Part shown: one piece after another, positions 35,797 to 47,383 of the stretch
How the letters are laid out: every line of letters begins with the position of its first letter
Numbering within the stretch: the first letter of the stretch is position 1
Assembly (NCBI GenBank): GCA_947247005.1
Contig: OX365952.1
Span: forward strand, 3,742,501-3,806,500
DNA from: Spisula solida
Lineage: Eukaryota > Mollusca > Bivalvia > Venerida > Mactridae
Direction: 5' to 3'
DNA length: 64,000 bases
Notes under the pieces: generated by a model
The model's input: the letters and a program-made list of their open reading frames with translations, nothing else
Database searches by the model: none
Told to the model about the DNA's origin: nothing
Program-made: the position numbers and the translations under genes

Positions 35797-36180
35797 TGCA
35801 TTTCTTCACACTCAGCATAAAAGGGGTGAAACTGGCGAAGGATACCACATGTGATTGCAGTATCAAGAGTGATTAATATAAGTTGTAATAACGTGTTTTA
35901 CAATCGACCTAAAATAAATTAGTATGACTTTAACTGTACAGGCGATTACAATATTGATCTTTAAACAGCCGTAGACTAGAGCCCTTAAGAACAATATTAA
36001 AGCCATAAATATCAAAGTGAGTCTATTACTTATCCGTCGGGAGGAAACATGACCCCTTGTATCAATACAATACAATATCATACCCCATAAAAACGTGTAC
36101 AAGAAACCAAACTTTAAGCCACACAACCACGTAATTATGTCAACAAAACACCTGGTTCCAACAATTAATTAGGTTAGCAG
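35797..36180 (+). repeat. duplication unit, module C1
   Basis: Homologous to C0, C2 and C3. It begins with a SINE-body word (CACTCAGCATAAAAGGGGTG) and ends at CCAACAATTAATTAGGTTAG. Noncoding. Confidence 0.8.
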
Positions 36181-36234
36181 AGCATTTAAGATGGAAACAA
36201 TGTGTTAAGGTGTCTGTTGAATGCTTTGTAGCCC

Positions 36235-36829
36235 TTAAACAACCACAAATTGTGGTTAAGGGTTGTTCAATATCAAGTTTTATTCAGTCAAGGAATACCT
36301 ACAAACTATATTCATGTGTGTAGATCTTAAGGAATGATTAATAATTTGTATTTGAACTGAAGTTTACGATTATCGTAAATGCTTTGATAAAACAGGACCC
36401 AGAAGCTCTGTATTAGAAGGGAGCTATGTACGGTGTGACATAGCACTCTACAGAAATAACAGAACACGAAAGACACAAAAAGAACAAAAACTTTTCATAG
36501 ATTTCAACTATATACAAGTGCAAGTTATAAGGACACAAACATGAAAATCACGTTCATTCCGAAACAGTAAATCAAAACGCTGTCGCATTTTATTTTGTCA
36601 AAAATAATTAACTATGAATTAATTCATAAAATGACCCTGTCACCGTTCGAAGACTACATTATCAACTTGATTCATTGAGTGTGTGGTTGTTGTTGTATGA
36701 TTGCGATCGACTAAGACTGTTGTAAGTGCGAGGTGATGTGATGTGTCCCTGCTTTATTTACCGATGACCTCCAGCTTCGAAGCAAAATAAAGACACTTTG
36801 TTAAATACAAGGAGCCACGATTTCATTTC
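36235..36829 (+). repeat. partial module A2
   Basis: Starts GTGGTTAAGGGTTGTTCAAT like 30770 and runs to a 'TTTCATTTTGGCCTAA' word equivalent to 33360. The proximal part of A and nearly all of M are missing, so a large internal deletion joined A directly to B2. Confidence 0.75.
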
Positions 36830-37826
36830 ATTTTGGCCTAAACAAAACTTCATGTATTTCCAGTAATAGCGACATGGTACGGAAACTGGTTAGTACTCAG
36901 TTTAATGTATTGTAAAGTCTTCATAACAAGTGCTCTATTAACTTATGCATTTACATGAAAATTATTATCTTACCATAGAGTCTAAAGTACCATGTAATTG
37001 TAAACTATGTGACTTTTATAAACCAAAATGGTACAATATAATCCTCCTCTTGTGTCCGTCATATTGTGTTAAAGAATTACATTTGTATTATGATATGTAC
37101 TCGTCAGTTCACGTAAATTATTTTCCTACTTCTTTTTCTTCTTCTGCGTACCATCTTCTACGGACGTTTAAATCTTCATTTTGGATTGCACCGTCTTCTA
37201 TAGGATGCAGGCATCTCCCCACAGCTTAGTCCTAAAACACGTGTCTATGGGCCAAACATTATGTCGTGCTTCCTCCAGATAAGGCAGATTTATTTAGATA
37301 TTGTTTTAAATTCCATTGGTTATCAGTCATATGGCGATTACTCAGTCACATTATCTAGACACCCAGTCAGCCAGCTGTTACATAAAAATACCCTCTTATG
37401 CTGAATGTCGCAAGGGTAATATGTCAATACATTTTAGCGACTTTCGGCAAATATATGTCGAAACACTATTACCACCGTTGTGTCTATCTGGCAAACACTT
37501 ATAACATTATATGGAAGCATTGTTTTTCTCCGCATACGGATATAATATGTATCGTAGACAGTTGATCGAGGCTTTTGTGGCTTAGTGAATGGTTATGGTA
37601 TCTGGCCGTAGGTAACATATATGGCCGAATCCCTAACGTGTCCGCCAATAAACCACATACATATATTCATATACTCTAATAGCTAGGAAATCATTACGCT
37701 TGTCTGCACAAAACTATGTTAGAATAATATAGTACTTTGGTCAGAATTACGAAACTTGAAGCTATTATTTTGCTCAATCCGTTTGTTGACATACACCTCA
37801 AAAGGTAATAGATGAAAAATCCATAT

Positions 37827-38033
37827 CGCTGGCTAAGAATTAGAAGACTACTGCATTTTTGAAATCTGCACCTCAAGGCACTTCTTATGAACATTTTTTA
37901 TATATTCATGAAATTCGGAAGTGGTCATGTTGACCAAACTGAAGTTTAAAAAGCTTGTTTTTCAATAAGTAAAGAGTAGTTTTCAGACAGTTTTATTTGT
38001 TTTCTCAACATATCAATTTTGTACTTACGACCT
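37827..38033 (+). mobile_element. MITE family 1 copy in B2, right end truncated
   Basis: B1 reads ACATATATAGCCCAATGCAA at the equivalent site (34408). B2 reads CCATA, then TCGCTGGCTAAGAATTAGAA to ACTTACGACCT, then TATAGCAAAATAC. The insertion is therefore at a TA and has lost its last 20 or so bases. The interior matches the copies at 8204 and 58636. Confidence 0.8.
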
Positions 38034-38255
38034 TATATAGCAAAATACAAAGATAATTTAACAAATTTGTTTACATTTTTTGACTGCATAACATGTAATA
38101 AGTTTCTATTCTTTTCAGTTTTGGGTGATTTTTATAATTGTATGTCACTTTGTTTTCGACCTTCATGGCTGGCAGAAATAACATAAATATATAAACACTA
38201 CAATATAGTTTCCTCTAGACTGATAATAAGATAAAATAATTGTAAAACGACTTTG

Positions 38256-38771
38256 TTATGCCCCCCCATCTTTGATGAGGGGGTATATTGCTCTGCACAT
38301 GTCTGTCGGTCGGTCGGTCTGTCGGTCGTATAAAATGGTTTCCGTTCAATAACTCATGAATGACCTAGGATCTTCAAACTTTACATGGAGGTTTGTCAGC
38401 ATCAAGAGCTGACCCCTATTGATTTTGAGGTCAGTAGATCAAAGGTCAAGGTCACTGTGACCTTTACTATTTCTGACTATTTAAATGGTTTCCGTTCAAT
38501 AACTCTAGAAGGCTTTGACCTAGGATCTTCAAACTTTACATGGAGGTTGGTCAGTAACAGTAGATGACCCCTATTGATTTTGAGGTCAGTAGGTCAAAGG
38601 TCAATGTCACTGTGATGTTCAATTTCTGACTATTTAAATGGTTTCCGTTCAATTACTCTAGAATGCTTTGATTTTGAGGTCAGTGGGTTTAAGGCCAAGG
38701 TCACTGTGACCTTTACTATTTCTGACTATTGGGCTGCCTTGGGGGCATACGTGTTTTACAAACATCTCTTG
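38256..38771 (+). mobile_element. AGGTCA-rich tandem element inserted in B2
   Basis: B1 has an uninterrupted CGTTGTTTATAGCAGTTTTG at this point, so 516 bp were inserted. The element starts TTATGCCCCCCCATCTTTGA and ends with GGGGGCATACGTGTTTTACA plus CATCTCTTG; TATGCCCCC and GGGGGCATA form a short inverted pair. It has a CGGT run (38308-38327) and 2.6 tandem units of about 150 bp, each with CTAGGATCTTCAAACTTTAC and AGGTCA half-sites. Perfect GGTCACTGTGACC palindromes lie at 38450-38462 and 38699-38711. Bivalve Helitron-like elements with internal tandem repeats are known; assignment here is tentative. Confidence 0.8.
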
Positions 38772-39489
38772 TTTATAGCAGTTTTGTGGGTTACATCAAA
38801 TGTTTGGAAATTAGTTTTCTCAGTTCATGTCTTTCTAGAGGTTTGTAAACAACACTGCATGTGTTTTTTCAAAACATGCAGCAGCATGTCGAGCATGCAC
38901 TACCGTTTACATTCAAGATTAAACCTTTTCCTTTCCTTCTTCCATCAATTTGCTGGATCATCTTGGGGTGAATTCTCGCAAAGTTGTTTGACAGAGTACA
39001 GAGATAGTTAATGTGATACTGCGCTTGTCTATGATTCCAGATAATTTGCTTAAATGTATTTTTAATAAAAGTAGTTTGTATTATATCATAATTACCAAAG
39101 AACGTCTATAGTGTAAGTACCCCACAGGGAGATTGGTAGCTGTTAAACTGAACATTGTCTGAATATTTCAAATCTCCAGTGGACTGTTTCATTAAACTTC
39201 GTATGCAATAAATGTTCGTATGTTTTTTCGTACGTACTTCGTAGACCCAAAAGAGCATACCAGACTGAGTGTTCGTGATATACGAAGTTCATAAACATAT
39301 CCTGACACGGTATAAAACATTAATACTAATTTATCTTATGATTAAGTGAGAAAAAAGTTCTACAATCTATATCAATTCTTCTCGACACCTTATATTTGAT
39401 GGTATACATCGCCATGAGGTAATAAGTGAATTGGAATTTATCAGTTTATTGCGTTTTCGCAGACTATGTTATCGACATATTAAATGCAT

Positions 39490-39700
39490 AGATGGAACGA
39501 TGGTTTAGTTGATAACCCTGTTGACTACGGAACGTGAGGTCCTTGTTTCGATTTTTGACGAGGCCATTTGGTTATTGTTGAAAATGTCTTTAGTGTGTTC
39601 CACACAACTTGAGGGTATGGGAGAAGGGAGACCGGGCTCTAATCTACCGAATGCACTCAATTTGAGCTAAATCTCATCTCATATATTGTCATTTATTGTC
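39490..39700 (+). mobile_element. tRNA-like SINE
   Basis: Head: GGAACGATGGTTTAGTTGAT (A-box region) and CCTTGTTTCGATTTT (B-box region), followed by a body with AGGGAGACCGGGCTCTAA. The same head occurs at 55190-55330 and, inverted, at 58383-58465 in the inverted copy. A decayed retroposon carried by the duplication unit. Confidence 0.6.
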
Positions 39701-40053
39701 GAAGGATTTTCCATGGGATTCAAAATTAGCATAAAAATGAACACATTATTCTGAATTTATTTCTTTAAAAGTCAAGATCACAAACTCTTGATGTATCTAA
39801 AATTCAGACTCTGATTTGAGACAAATTCGTCAATTTCTACTTGAAACACTTCGGGAGATCGGGACCGGGTTTTCATTTTGTGTCCAGATCGTCAAGGAAA
39901 GGAAACAGTGGTATCACATTTATTTTGTATGGGGTGTGACGGGACCATGTAGCACCCCAGACTCTAGCACTCGAGCTTTTCGCTCGTCCGCTACGCTATC
40001 TTGATAAATTAGATTCATAAACATGATACCAAACCCATTTACTGTTGTTAACA
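39701..40053 (+). other. noncoding linker
   Basis: No gene or paired repeat. It is bounded by the SINE and a MITE family 2 copy. Confidence 0.4.
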
Positions 40054-40295
40054 TTAGGTCAAAACATATTGGTATTGTGGTTCTCGTTACACTAACTACC
40101 CTATTTAGTTGCCTACACGCGTACCCTAAACATTGTATTTGGAATTTTGCAATTGGCATATTAAGGTCACCTCAGATCGTTGATTTTCCAGTGCATGAAA
40201 TTAAATGAAATAATTTTAAGACCTGTTTTTCCCTGTTGCCTACCCTATTGTTTCAACATGTTATCAGAACCGCAATATTGATTTTTTTGGCCTAA
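40054..40295. mobile_element. MITE family 2 copy in module X2
   Basis: Ends are TTAGGTCAAAACATATTG and, in reverse, TTAGGCCAAAAAAATCAATA. Both continue to a GTGGTTCT/GCGGTTCT word and an ACCCTATT word. It has an inverted partner at 57890-58119. Confidence 0.65.
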
Positions 40296-40654
40296 CTTAT
40301 AACACGTAACATACGCTTAGATCTATGTTCGTACGCACTGCACACCAGAATCATAATTAATTAATTACACATTAAGGAAATGATGGATGATTATGTCACA
40401 AAATGTATATAAAACAACATATTTACAGCAGTTGTTGTATGTTGATTAATTATATAAAACAAGATATACACTTCTTCTTTATAATGTTGAATAATGTCTA
40501 ACCTTGAGCTAGGATTTGTGATTTTGACGCTAACGACAATAGATATGAACGCCTACCAAAACACGCGGACGCCTGTATATACATACTGAACTCTGTCGTT
40601 TTCTATATTTCGCTTGTATGTTCGTGTTCATTAATGTCATTTGAAAAATGTTTT
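40296..40654 (+). repeat. module X2, partner of 57600-57889 (inverted)
   Basis: Words such as GAGCTAGGATTTGTGATTTT, AATTAATTACACATTAA and CACACCAGAATCATAATTAA are found in reverse orientation at 57600-57889. It marks one end of the large inverted duplication. Noncoding. Confidence 0.75.
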
Positions 40655-40913
40655 TTTTTCACACTCGGCATACAAAGGTCAAATTGACATGTCTTATCCC
40701 GTACCCTTATGTCGAAGGACATCACCAGGAATATGTTATCGAGGGTGATTAATATTTATAAGTTGTAAGATCTTGTTTGACAATCGACCTGAAATAAATT
40801 AGTATGAATTAAACTGTACGGGTAAAGACAATTACAATATTTATAATACAAATGTGCCTGAAACGACAATATACCTTGACACATGTGTTCAATATGAGAA
40901 CAATAATAAAGCC
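40655..40913 (+). repeat. duplication unit, module C2
   Basis: Matches C0 closely (AACTGTACGGGTAAAGACAA, CACATGTGTTCAATATGAGA) and runs without a break into A3, which shows the ancestral C-to-A junction. Confidence 0.85.
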
Positions 40914-42455
40914 ATTAGTATCAATGTTAGTCCATTAATTTTCCGTTATGAGGTAACATGGCCACTGTATTTATATCGAGAAGCGAGAAGCCAAACAAAT
41001 TATTATAAACTAAAGGCTAAACAGAAAAGATAGAGTACAGCACACGTCCTTTATAGCGATTAGATCACTCACATCAGGAACGATCCTGCTCATACATGTG
41101 GTGTACACATATCGAAAAATAATAATTTTTATGAATAATTCATTTAATTTGTATTTACGTTGTGTTATTATTAAGAAAGGCCTGTTTAGCATTTGAATGT
41201 CGCTTTTCCGCTATGATGTATAATCGACTTTCTGTTGACAGACATTCGATGTTTTTTGTTGTGTTCGTAACACGTCTAACTTTCCAAAAAACTAATAACG
41301 GCGGTGTTACTTTAACTGTTACATGTAATTGGGTCGATTGATGAATCTACGTGTGTGAAGTTAGTACGCAGAACTTAAAGCAACCAAATAATATATTGAC
41401 ATGTTTGGTTCGTTTCGAGTCGATGAAATGTGTTGATCAAGGTTATTATTAATAGAAATGAGAATAAATGGAGATACACATGAGCTAGTATTTCGCTACA
41501 TTGGCACACAATCTGACATAATATAATGTTATAGGGTGATGGGTCGTGTCATTAGTGAATGGAGCGCCAGTCCCAATGGCTATGTACCGGTAGCATCTTC
41601 TACACGATATTTACCAGTTTCCAGATACATTAATTCTCGCCATGTAATCGAGTTCTCTCGTAGAGTGTTATTTACTCCCGTATACTTACGCATGATAAAT
41701 AGTCCGGCATTTCACGTACAAAGACATCTAACAACACTAGGGATTTATTAGGAAAACTTATTAAGGCAGTTAACATGGTTAATGTTTCAGAAGACACTTA
41801 CTGACATCACTATAAATCAATGATTCACATAACATAAGATATAACAGCAGTTCGGACAGGAAGGTAGCACTGTCACATCGAATACTGCTCCCTCCTAATA
41901 TAGCTCCACGCAAGCTATGTTTGTAAAGGGAGCAGTGTTTGGTGTGACATAGCACTCAGCTGAAACAGCAGAGCATGAAAGACACAAAAATACCACAAAC
42001 AGTGCAAACACAACGAAAAATAAGCATATATTTCAACTACGAACAATCATTATCGTATGACAGCTGTAAGACAATTGCACAACCGCTGTCGACAATCACA
42101 CGATACACGTAGGAGGCTCGTTAACATATACGTTATATCTCATCATGAACATACATTATCTAACTCTTATTATTTATTCAAACAAAAACAGAAAAGAAAA
42201 AGTTTTCATAGATTAAAAGTGCAAGTCACAAGGACACAAACAAAAACGTTCATTCCGAATCAGTAAATCAAAACGTTTTTGTCAAAAAGAATTAACTATG
42301 ACTTAATTCATAAAATAACTCTATCACCGTTCGTAGAACTACATTATCATCTAGATTCACTGAGTGTGTGGTTGTTGATGTAGGTTTGCCATCGACAGTG
42401 ACAGTCGCAAGTGGGTGGTCATGTGGTATTTTCTGCCTAATTGACCGATAGTTTT
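40914..42455 (+). repeat. duplication unit, module A3
   Basis: Nearly identical to A1 over its first 950 bp. The minisatellite is reduced to about two diverged units (41878-41905), followed by sequence found at 36410-36500 ('GTGTGACATAGCACTC'). It also contains 42050-42150, shared with 52160-52260 in A4 (TATCGTATGACAGCTGTAAG). Noncoding. Confidence 0.88.
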
Positions 42456-44945
42456 TTAACCTGCCAAGTGTATAACAAGCGAGACTACGTCTGAGCACAG
42501 GCCTAAGAAATTTTGACATCCCCAATTTCCCACTCTTTTCACTATGAAATTATTTTTATAGTGAAAAGAGTGCAATATTAGGGATGTTAGAACTCTGTAT
42601 TCTGTGATATAATGTTTTAGGCATGTTCTCTGAGTTACCAACCAGTTCATTTCTTATTGGGAATGCTGAAGAACGTTTCAAAAATCACCAAGCCCCGGCC
42701 GAGATTCGAACTAGGAACAATTTAATCCGTAGTCAAGAGCGTTATACACTCGACCAACGTGCCACCTAGTGTGATGTTGAAGCTATTTGCGTATGTCCTG
42801 AGAGGTTAAACATAACAAATAGTACGCTAGTCATTCGATGCTTAAAGTACTTTGATTTTCAAAGGACTACTGTAGGATGTAGGATCGCCCCTTGTCCGCT
42901 TGTTACTGTATGGTTAGAGGCCGGAAAATATACTATGATCGGATGGTTCATATTCTAATATGTCAACTTAAAGTACGCGATTATATAGATTGACCAAAAT
43001 ATGTTTTTTGGTATCATTTAACTATTTAGTACAAGAGTGTTTTTATTGACATATCGATCATAGATAATGGTCTGTATTTAACATGGGATTATCAAACTTT
43101 GCTGCCAAAGTTTAACGCATACTGTACTATACAATCACATTACATTCATGAAAAAATAACCGTTGTGATGATAAAAAGAAATACAAAAAAATGAATCATA
43201 ACTTTTGTCATTTTCATGAACATGTGATGTTGCAAAAATGCAAACGATCCATTAAGTGTTCAACGACATACTTTTTATTGCATATATTGCTTCAATATTA
43301 TTTAGGCACATAAACATAATTTATTATGCCACGAAATCCCATTTGACCACGAAATATAGTATTCACTAATATGTACCGTATTAATACAAGATGTATAGTG
43401 CGAACACATTCACGTGACCATTGAACTTTCTATTAGCGTAATTTGACTGCTTAGTTCTTGTCTATAATAATTTAATATCGGACTTTTTTCGTAAGCTAAG
43501 AGTATAACGAATTTTACTATAAACACCAATCTTAAACGCCAGTAAGACACGACTTCTTGTGGAAAATTAAATATTCCGCAAACAAAGCTTGTAATATATT
43601 CACACGAGGACCAGCTTAACTTTGGTTTGAAAGCTACATTTTGGCTACTCAACATTGTATGACATGTTTTGTTGCAATGTTGGATATTTCCAGTTCTTTC
43701 AAATCCGCCAAAATTGCATTTTGATGAATATTAATATTTATTTAATTTAAATCTGATGTATTTCTAAACCGATATTGGCTGACTTTAGACATCAATCTTA
43801 CAGAAACGATTTCACGTAACCACAAATGCAAGCTGACAAATTACAGACCATTTTATGCACCGATCTTATTTCAAAGAGGAAGACATTTAGCGAAATTACA
43901 TGTTAAACGTTTTTCTCATGTATTCATGTCAGAAATCTTGTAATTGATTCGTGTGAATTTTTTTTCTCGAAGAAATGCTCGCTAGTTACCGGAATACCAA
44001 TCACAGCAACATGAACATAACTTTCAGATGACATTCTCTGATGTCTTTACGCACAATATTGTGTTTTGTTAATATCTAACTGCTATTAAAGTAAAATTTC
44101 ACTAAGAATACGAGTCATAATCATTAGGTAACATTGCACACAATTCGCTGACTTAGAACGTGAAGGTCGTAAGTATTTTGAGAAAACAAGAAAAAACTAT
44201 CCGAAAACTACTCTTTACGCATGGAAAAACAATCTTTTTCAACTTCAGGTCTGATTTTCATGAACTCATAAGTAGCGCCTTGTGATGCAGAATTCTCTGA
44301 CAGCACTTATAGCACTTACAACCTTCTCATTCTAAGCCTGGCCCAGCGAAATGTCTACGTGAGAGTCAATGTGGACTAACCTTTTGAGAATATAAGAATG
44401 ACACGTCAAATGCATCTGATACACACATTTATTGCATACTTTTCATTTTGTCCTTTGAATACAAAATATCAATGAAATACGAGTAGGAAGCCTATAATAG
44501 AATAACTTAAAACATATCTTCAAGAAGGAGACGTATATATGGAGACAATAGCATTGATTTTTATTCTCATATGACTGTGGAACAAGAAGTGTATTTTCTA
44601 AGAAAGACATGATAATGAAATAAATAAATTTACTACTAATATGCATGAATTCACAAAGCTTCTTGGAAATAAACATTTTTTCTATCAAATTGTTTCAGAA
44701 GACACTGAATATTTGTATTATAATAATCATTTAATTTAAATTAAAAAATCAATTTTTATCCCAAACTAGTTTCATATTTGGATACATTCACAAAATTCCA
44801 TCAAAGAAAAAAAACCTAAGATTTATCCGTGAAAAATCTAAGACAAATACCAGTATACAGCAAACATATCATTATTATTTGACCTTACTATCTTAGCAGT
44901 CTTATGAATACATTTCTCTAAAATTCATCCTTCTTCTATAATGCA
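42456..44945 (+). repeat. duplication unit, module M3
   Basis: Collinear with M1 plus a stretch of about 600 bp (44069-44700) lost from M1. A minus-strand tRNA-like head (B-box AGTTCGAATCTC) lies at 42655-42775, and a MITE family 1 copy at 44145-44349. Noncoding. Confidence 0.88.
44145..44349 (-). mobile_element. MITE family 1 copy in M3, inverted
   Basis: Ends TTCGCTGACTTAGAACGTGA and ATTCTAAGCCTGGCCCAGCGA. The interior words (AAAACTACTCTTTACGCATG, GAAAACAAGAAAAAACTA) are the reverse complements of the other copies. Confidence 0.7.
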
Positions 44946-45230
44946 TTAAGGCCAAAACAAATTAATATTGTGACTCCGGTAACATGATTAGTCTGGTTCC
45001 CGATCTTTACAATCTACGCAGTAAGATTGGGGAACGGGAACCAGACTAGTAACATGATGAGAAATCGGGTAGGTGGACAGAATCTATAGAGCTATACAGC
45101 TAATTCCTTAAACTCATTTTATATATATTATGCCCTGAAAAAACAACCATTCGCAATAAGGATTTAGGGTTGGGGTAAAATTATGATAGGTAGTGTTAAC
45201 AGAACCACTATTTCATTTTGATTTGGCCTA
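44946..45230. mobile_element. MITE family 2 copy in unit 3, interrupted
   Basis: Same element as 33161-33376 but carrying a 60-bp insertion (44989-45048) that the unit 1 copy lacks. Confidence 0.65.
44989..45048. mobile_element. 60-bp micro-element with 14-bp TIRs and 10-bp target duplication
   Basis: The ends are perfect inverted repeats, TAGTCTGGTTCCCG and CGGGAACCAGACTA. The flanks are identical 10-mers, GTAACATGAT at 44979-44988 and 45049-45058. Unit 1 keeps the empty site (a single GTAACATGAT followed by GAGAAATCG, about 33190). A 9-10-bp duplication suggests a Mutator-like or similar transposase. The interior is only 32 bp, so it is a minimal non-autonomous insertion. Confidence 0.9.
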
Positions 45231-45263
45231 ATTAAATATAACTTTATGTGTTTCCAGTAATAG

Positions 45264-47383
45264 CCCTTTCCCGAAACTAGGTTACCTCCCTTGGTAAATC
45301 CTCGATAACGTCCCCTGTTTTCAATAATTCCACTTCCGGGGTGTCCTGATAAGATCGGTATATAGTAACATAGAACAAATTGCAGTCATTTTAAGTATTT
45401 AGCTTACAAAGGTGTTCTTTTTTGTTATGTTTTTGGTATTATCTGTTAGAAAAATTAATTTTGTATCCCATACTGCTTTATTACATTAGAATACTGCGAA
45501 ATTAATTAAATCTATACGGAACAAAGTATAGAATCTACGGTCGGCGGTAAACAAAATAAATATTTGAAATTAAAGAAAACATACGAAGGATATTGTTTGT
45601 TCGCTTATTACGATAATAATCTTTGAAAGTATCTGGTCAAATTAAGCAAACTGTTTTATGTTTCGTGTGCTCCATAGTTGTTTTTAAATTTAAATATTTA
45701 AAGTGAAGTAATTAAATTATTCAACGTCAATCTCTCCAGCGTACTTCTACTTTGATATATGTTAAGTTTTATATTATGGTATTTGTGAAATTGTACAATA
45801 TACAGTGTCAATGTGGTTGTAAGATGTTGGCATATTCGTATAAGATACCCGCGAATTTGTCAAAACAATAGTGTGATAGGGTGTTGGCATAGTACCCCCA
45901 ATCCCGCGAATGAGTCACACAATGCATGTATTAATTTATGCGCGGCTCAAGGGGGTTGTTCAGACCCACTTGAATTTGGTTGTCCTGTAAATATAAATAC
46001 ATGAGTTGTGCAGGGCTTGGAATTTGATCAGGATATCCCACTGAGCAAATGGTGGCCCGACTCGACCTTTCTTGAGAATAAATTATTAGGATGCCCCCCC
46101 CCTCCCTTCACTTGTAGTGAGAAAATGTGCTGCGACTGCGCATGTTAAAAGTTAATTTAATTTCACTGAACAAAACAATCAACTGTCAATACTTAAAAAC
46201 AAACGGGAAGTACAAAACATGAATTTAAACGAACGCAACGTACCAGAAACTATACATGTATACCAGTGTCTGCACGGACGTATGTATTCATCCAAAGAAT
46301 ACTTTGATTTTATATTATCTTTGCTCCCTCATTTTAAATTACAGTAATCGGGATAAGAGCTGTTTTATTACCCTAATATTAATCTCCCACTGATATTATA
46401 CAGATCTTACATCAGAATTAGGGATGCATCTTTATAGATATGTCCAATTATATAGCCACCGCGGTGACATATGTTGCATTATACAATGTGTCAGACACGT
46501 AGTTGACCATTCACATAGCAGGGGGTCTTTTCCACTGATTACTAATTCAGATTATGGGTTTTATGACGCTTAATAGGTTTTGAAAATACGTTTTTATATG
46601 GTTATTTATAGGGGCACTTTAAACAAATACCGGACTGTCATTTAATTTTCTCTATATACATGAATTAGGTACTAGTATTTAATATTTTCAGAACCCAAAC
46701 ACCAGTGCGTTCATTTTCGCTACAAATTTCCCCCATTATATCCTTTTAATTAAAATACTTATTGTTTAAATCTAACATAATTAATATAATATTATTTTTG
46801 TATTAAATACCACGAACAGTATGTGAATAAGCATGCCATGATATGTCTGAGTGGTGGTGGATTTATTTAGCACTGCAAGTTTATGTCTACATGTGTTATG
46901 GATGATTGTCAAAATAATTTAATTGGTGAGTATCTTCATAAAAATATTGTAGATTAATTCGTATGTTATTAGGTTACCGAAAATAATATTTGAACCAATA
47001 TTTAATAATATTGCTGTATAATCATAATTATTATTGAATATAGTCTTCTCAACTTATAAATATTGAAAGCGCTCGTGAATAAGATATTTTACTGAGAAAT
47101 ATATTTAAATCTCAATAAAATTTCATTATCCCAATAAGAATTTTAGGCCATGTAATCACTTCCCTGCATGTTCGTTCAACTGACGACAAAAGAAAAGCAA
47201 AAACATCGTCAACAAAGTACTTTTATCTCAAGTATAACGGATCGCTAATGCTAGGAGTAATGGCTGAATAACGATTGAATCGATATATGGACACCCCGGA
47301 AGTGGAGATATTAATCTGGCGCATGCGCATAGGCGTCAAGGGAAGACAATTTCAAAGGGAGGTTACCTAGTTTCGGGAAGGGC
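45264..47383. mobile_element. 2.1-kb non-autonomous TIR transposon
   Basis: Unit 1 reads CCAGTAATAGCGACATGG without interruption (33400-33417). Unit 3 has 2,120 bp between CCAGTAATA and ATAGCGACATGG. The ends are inverted repeats of about 30 bp: GCCCTTTCCCGAAACTAGG and, in reverse, GCCCTTCCCGAAACTAGG, both continuing TTACCTCCCTT/TAACCTCCCTTT. A second inverted pair lies inside (TCCACTTCCGGGGTGTCC at about 45328 and GGACACCCCGGAAGTGGA at about 47290). A perfect GCGCATGCGC lies near the right end (47319-47328). Longest frames are about 60 codons, so it needs a transposase from elsewhere. The right flank TATAGC and left flank TAATAGC suggest a 5-7-bp imperfect target duplication. Confidence 0.88.

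Larger units (their letters stand above)
36830..39460 (+). repeat. duplication unit, module B2
   Basis: Collinear with B1 but more diverged, with two private insertions: a MITE family 1 copy (37827-38033) and the AGGTCA-rich element (38256-38771). The tRNA-like head seen in B1 and B3 is largely deleted here (about 37460-37500). It is the closest plus-strand partner of the inverted copy at 58-61 kb. Noncoding. Confidence 0.8.

Noticed and set aside
44069..44700. A 630-bp insertion in M3
   Set aside because: Copy 4 (52985-53050) shares the sequence at its left edge with M3, so a deletion in M1 explains the difference better; only the MITE at 44145-44349 is a true insertion.
45813..46004. 63-codon cysteine-containing frame inside the 2.1-kb transposon
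   Set aside because: Too short and without homology; there is local sequence duplication (GTTGGCATA, CCCGCGAAT) in the region.
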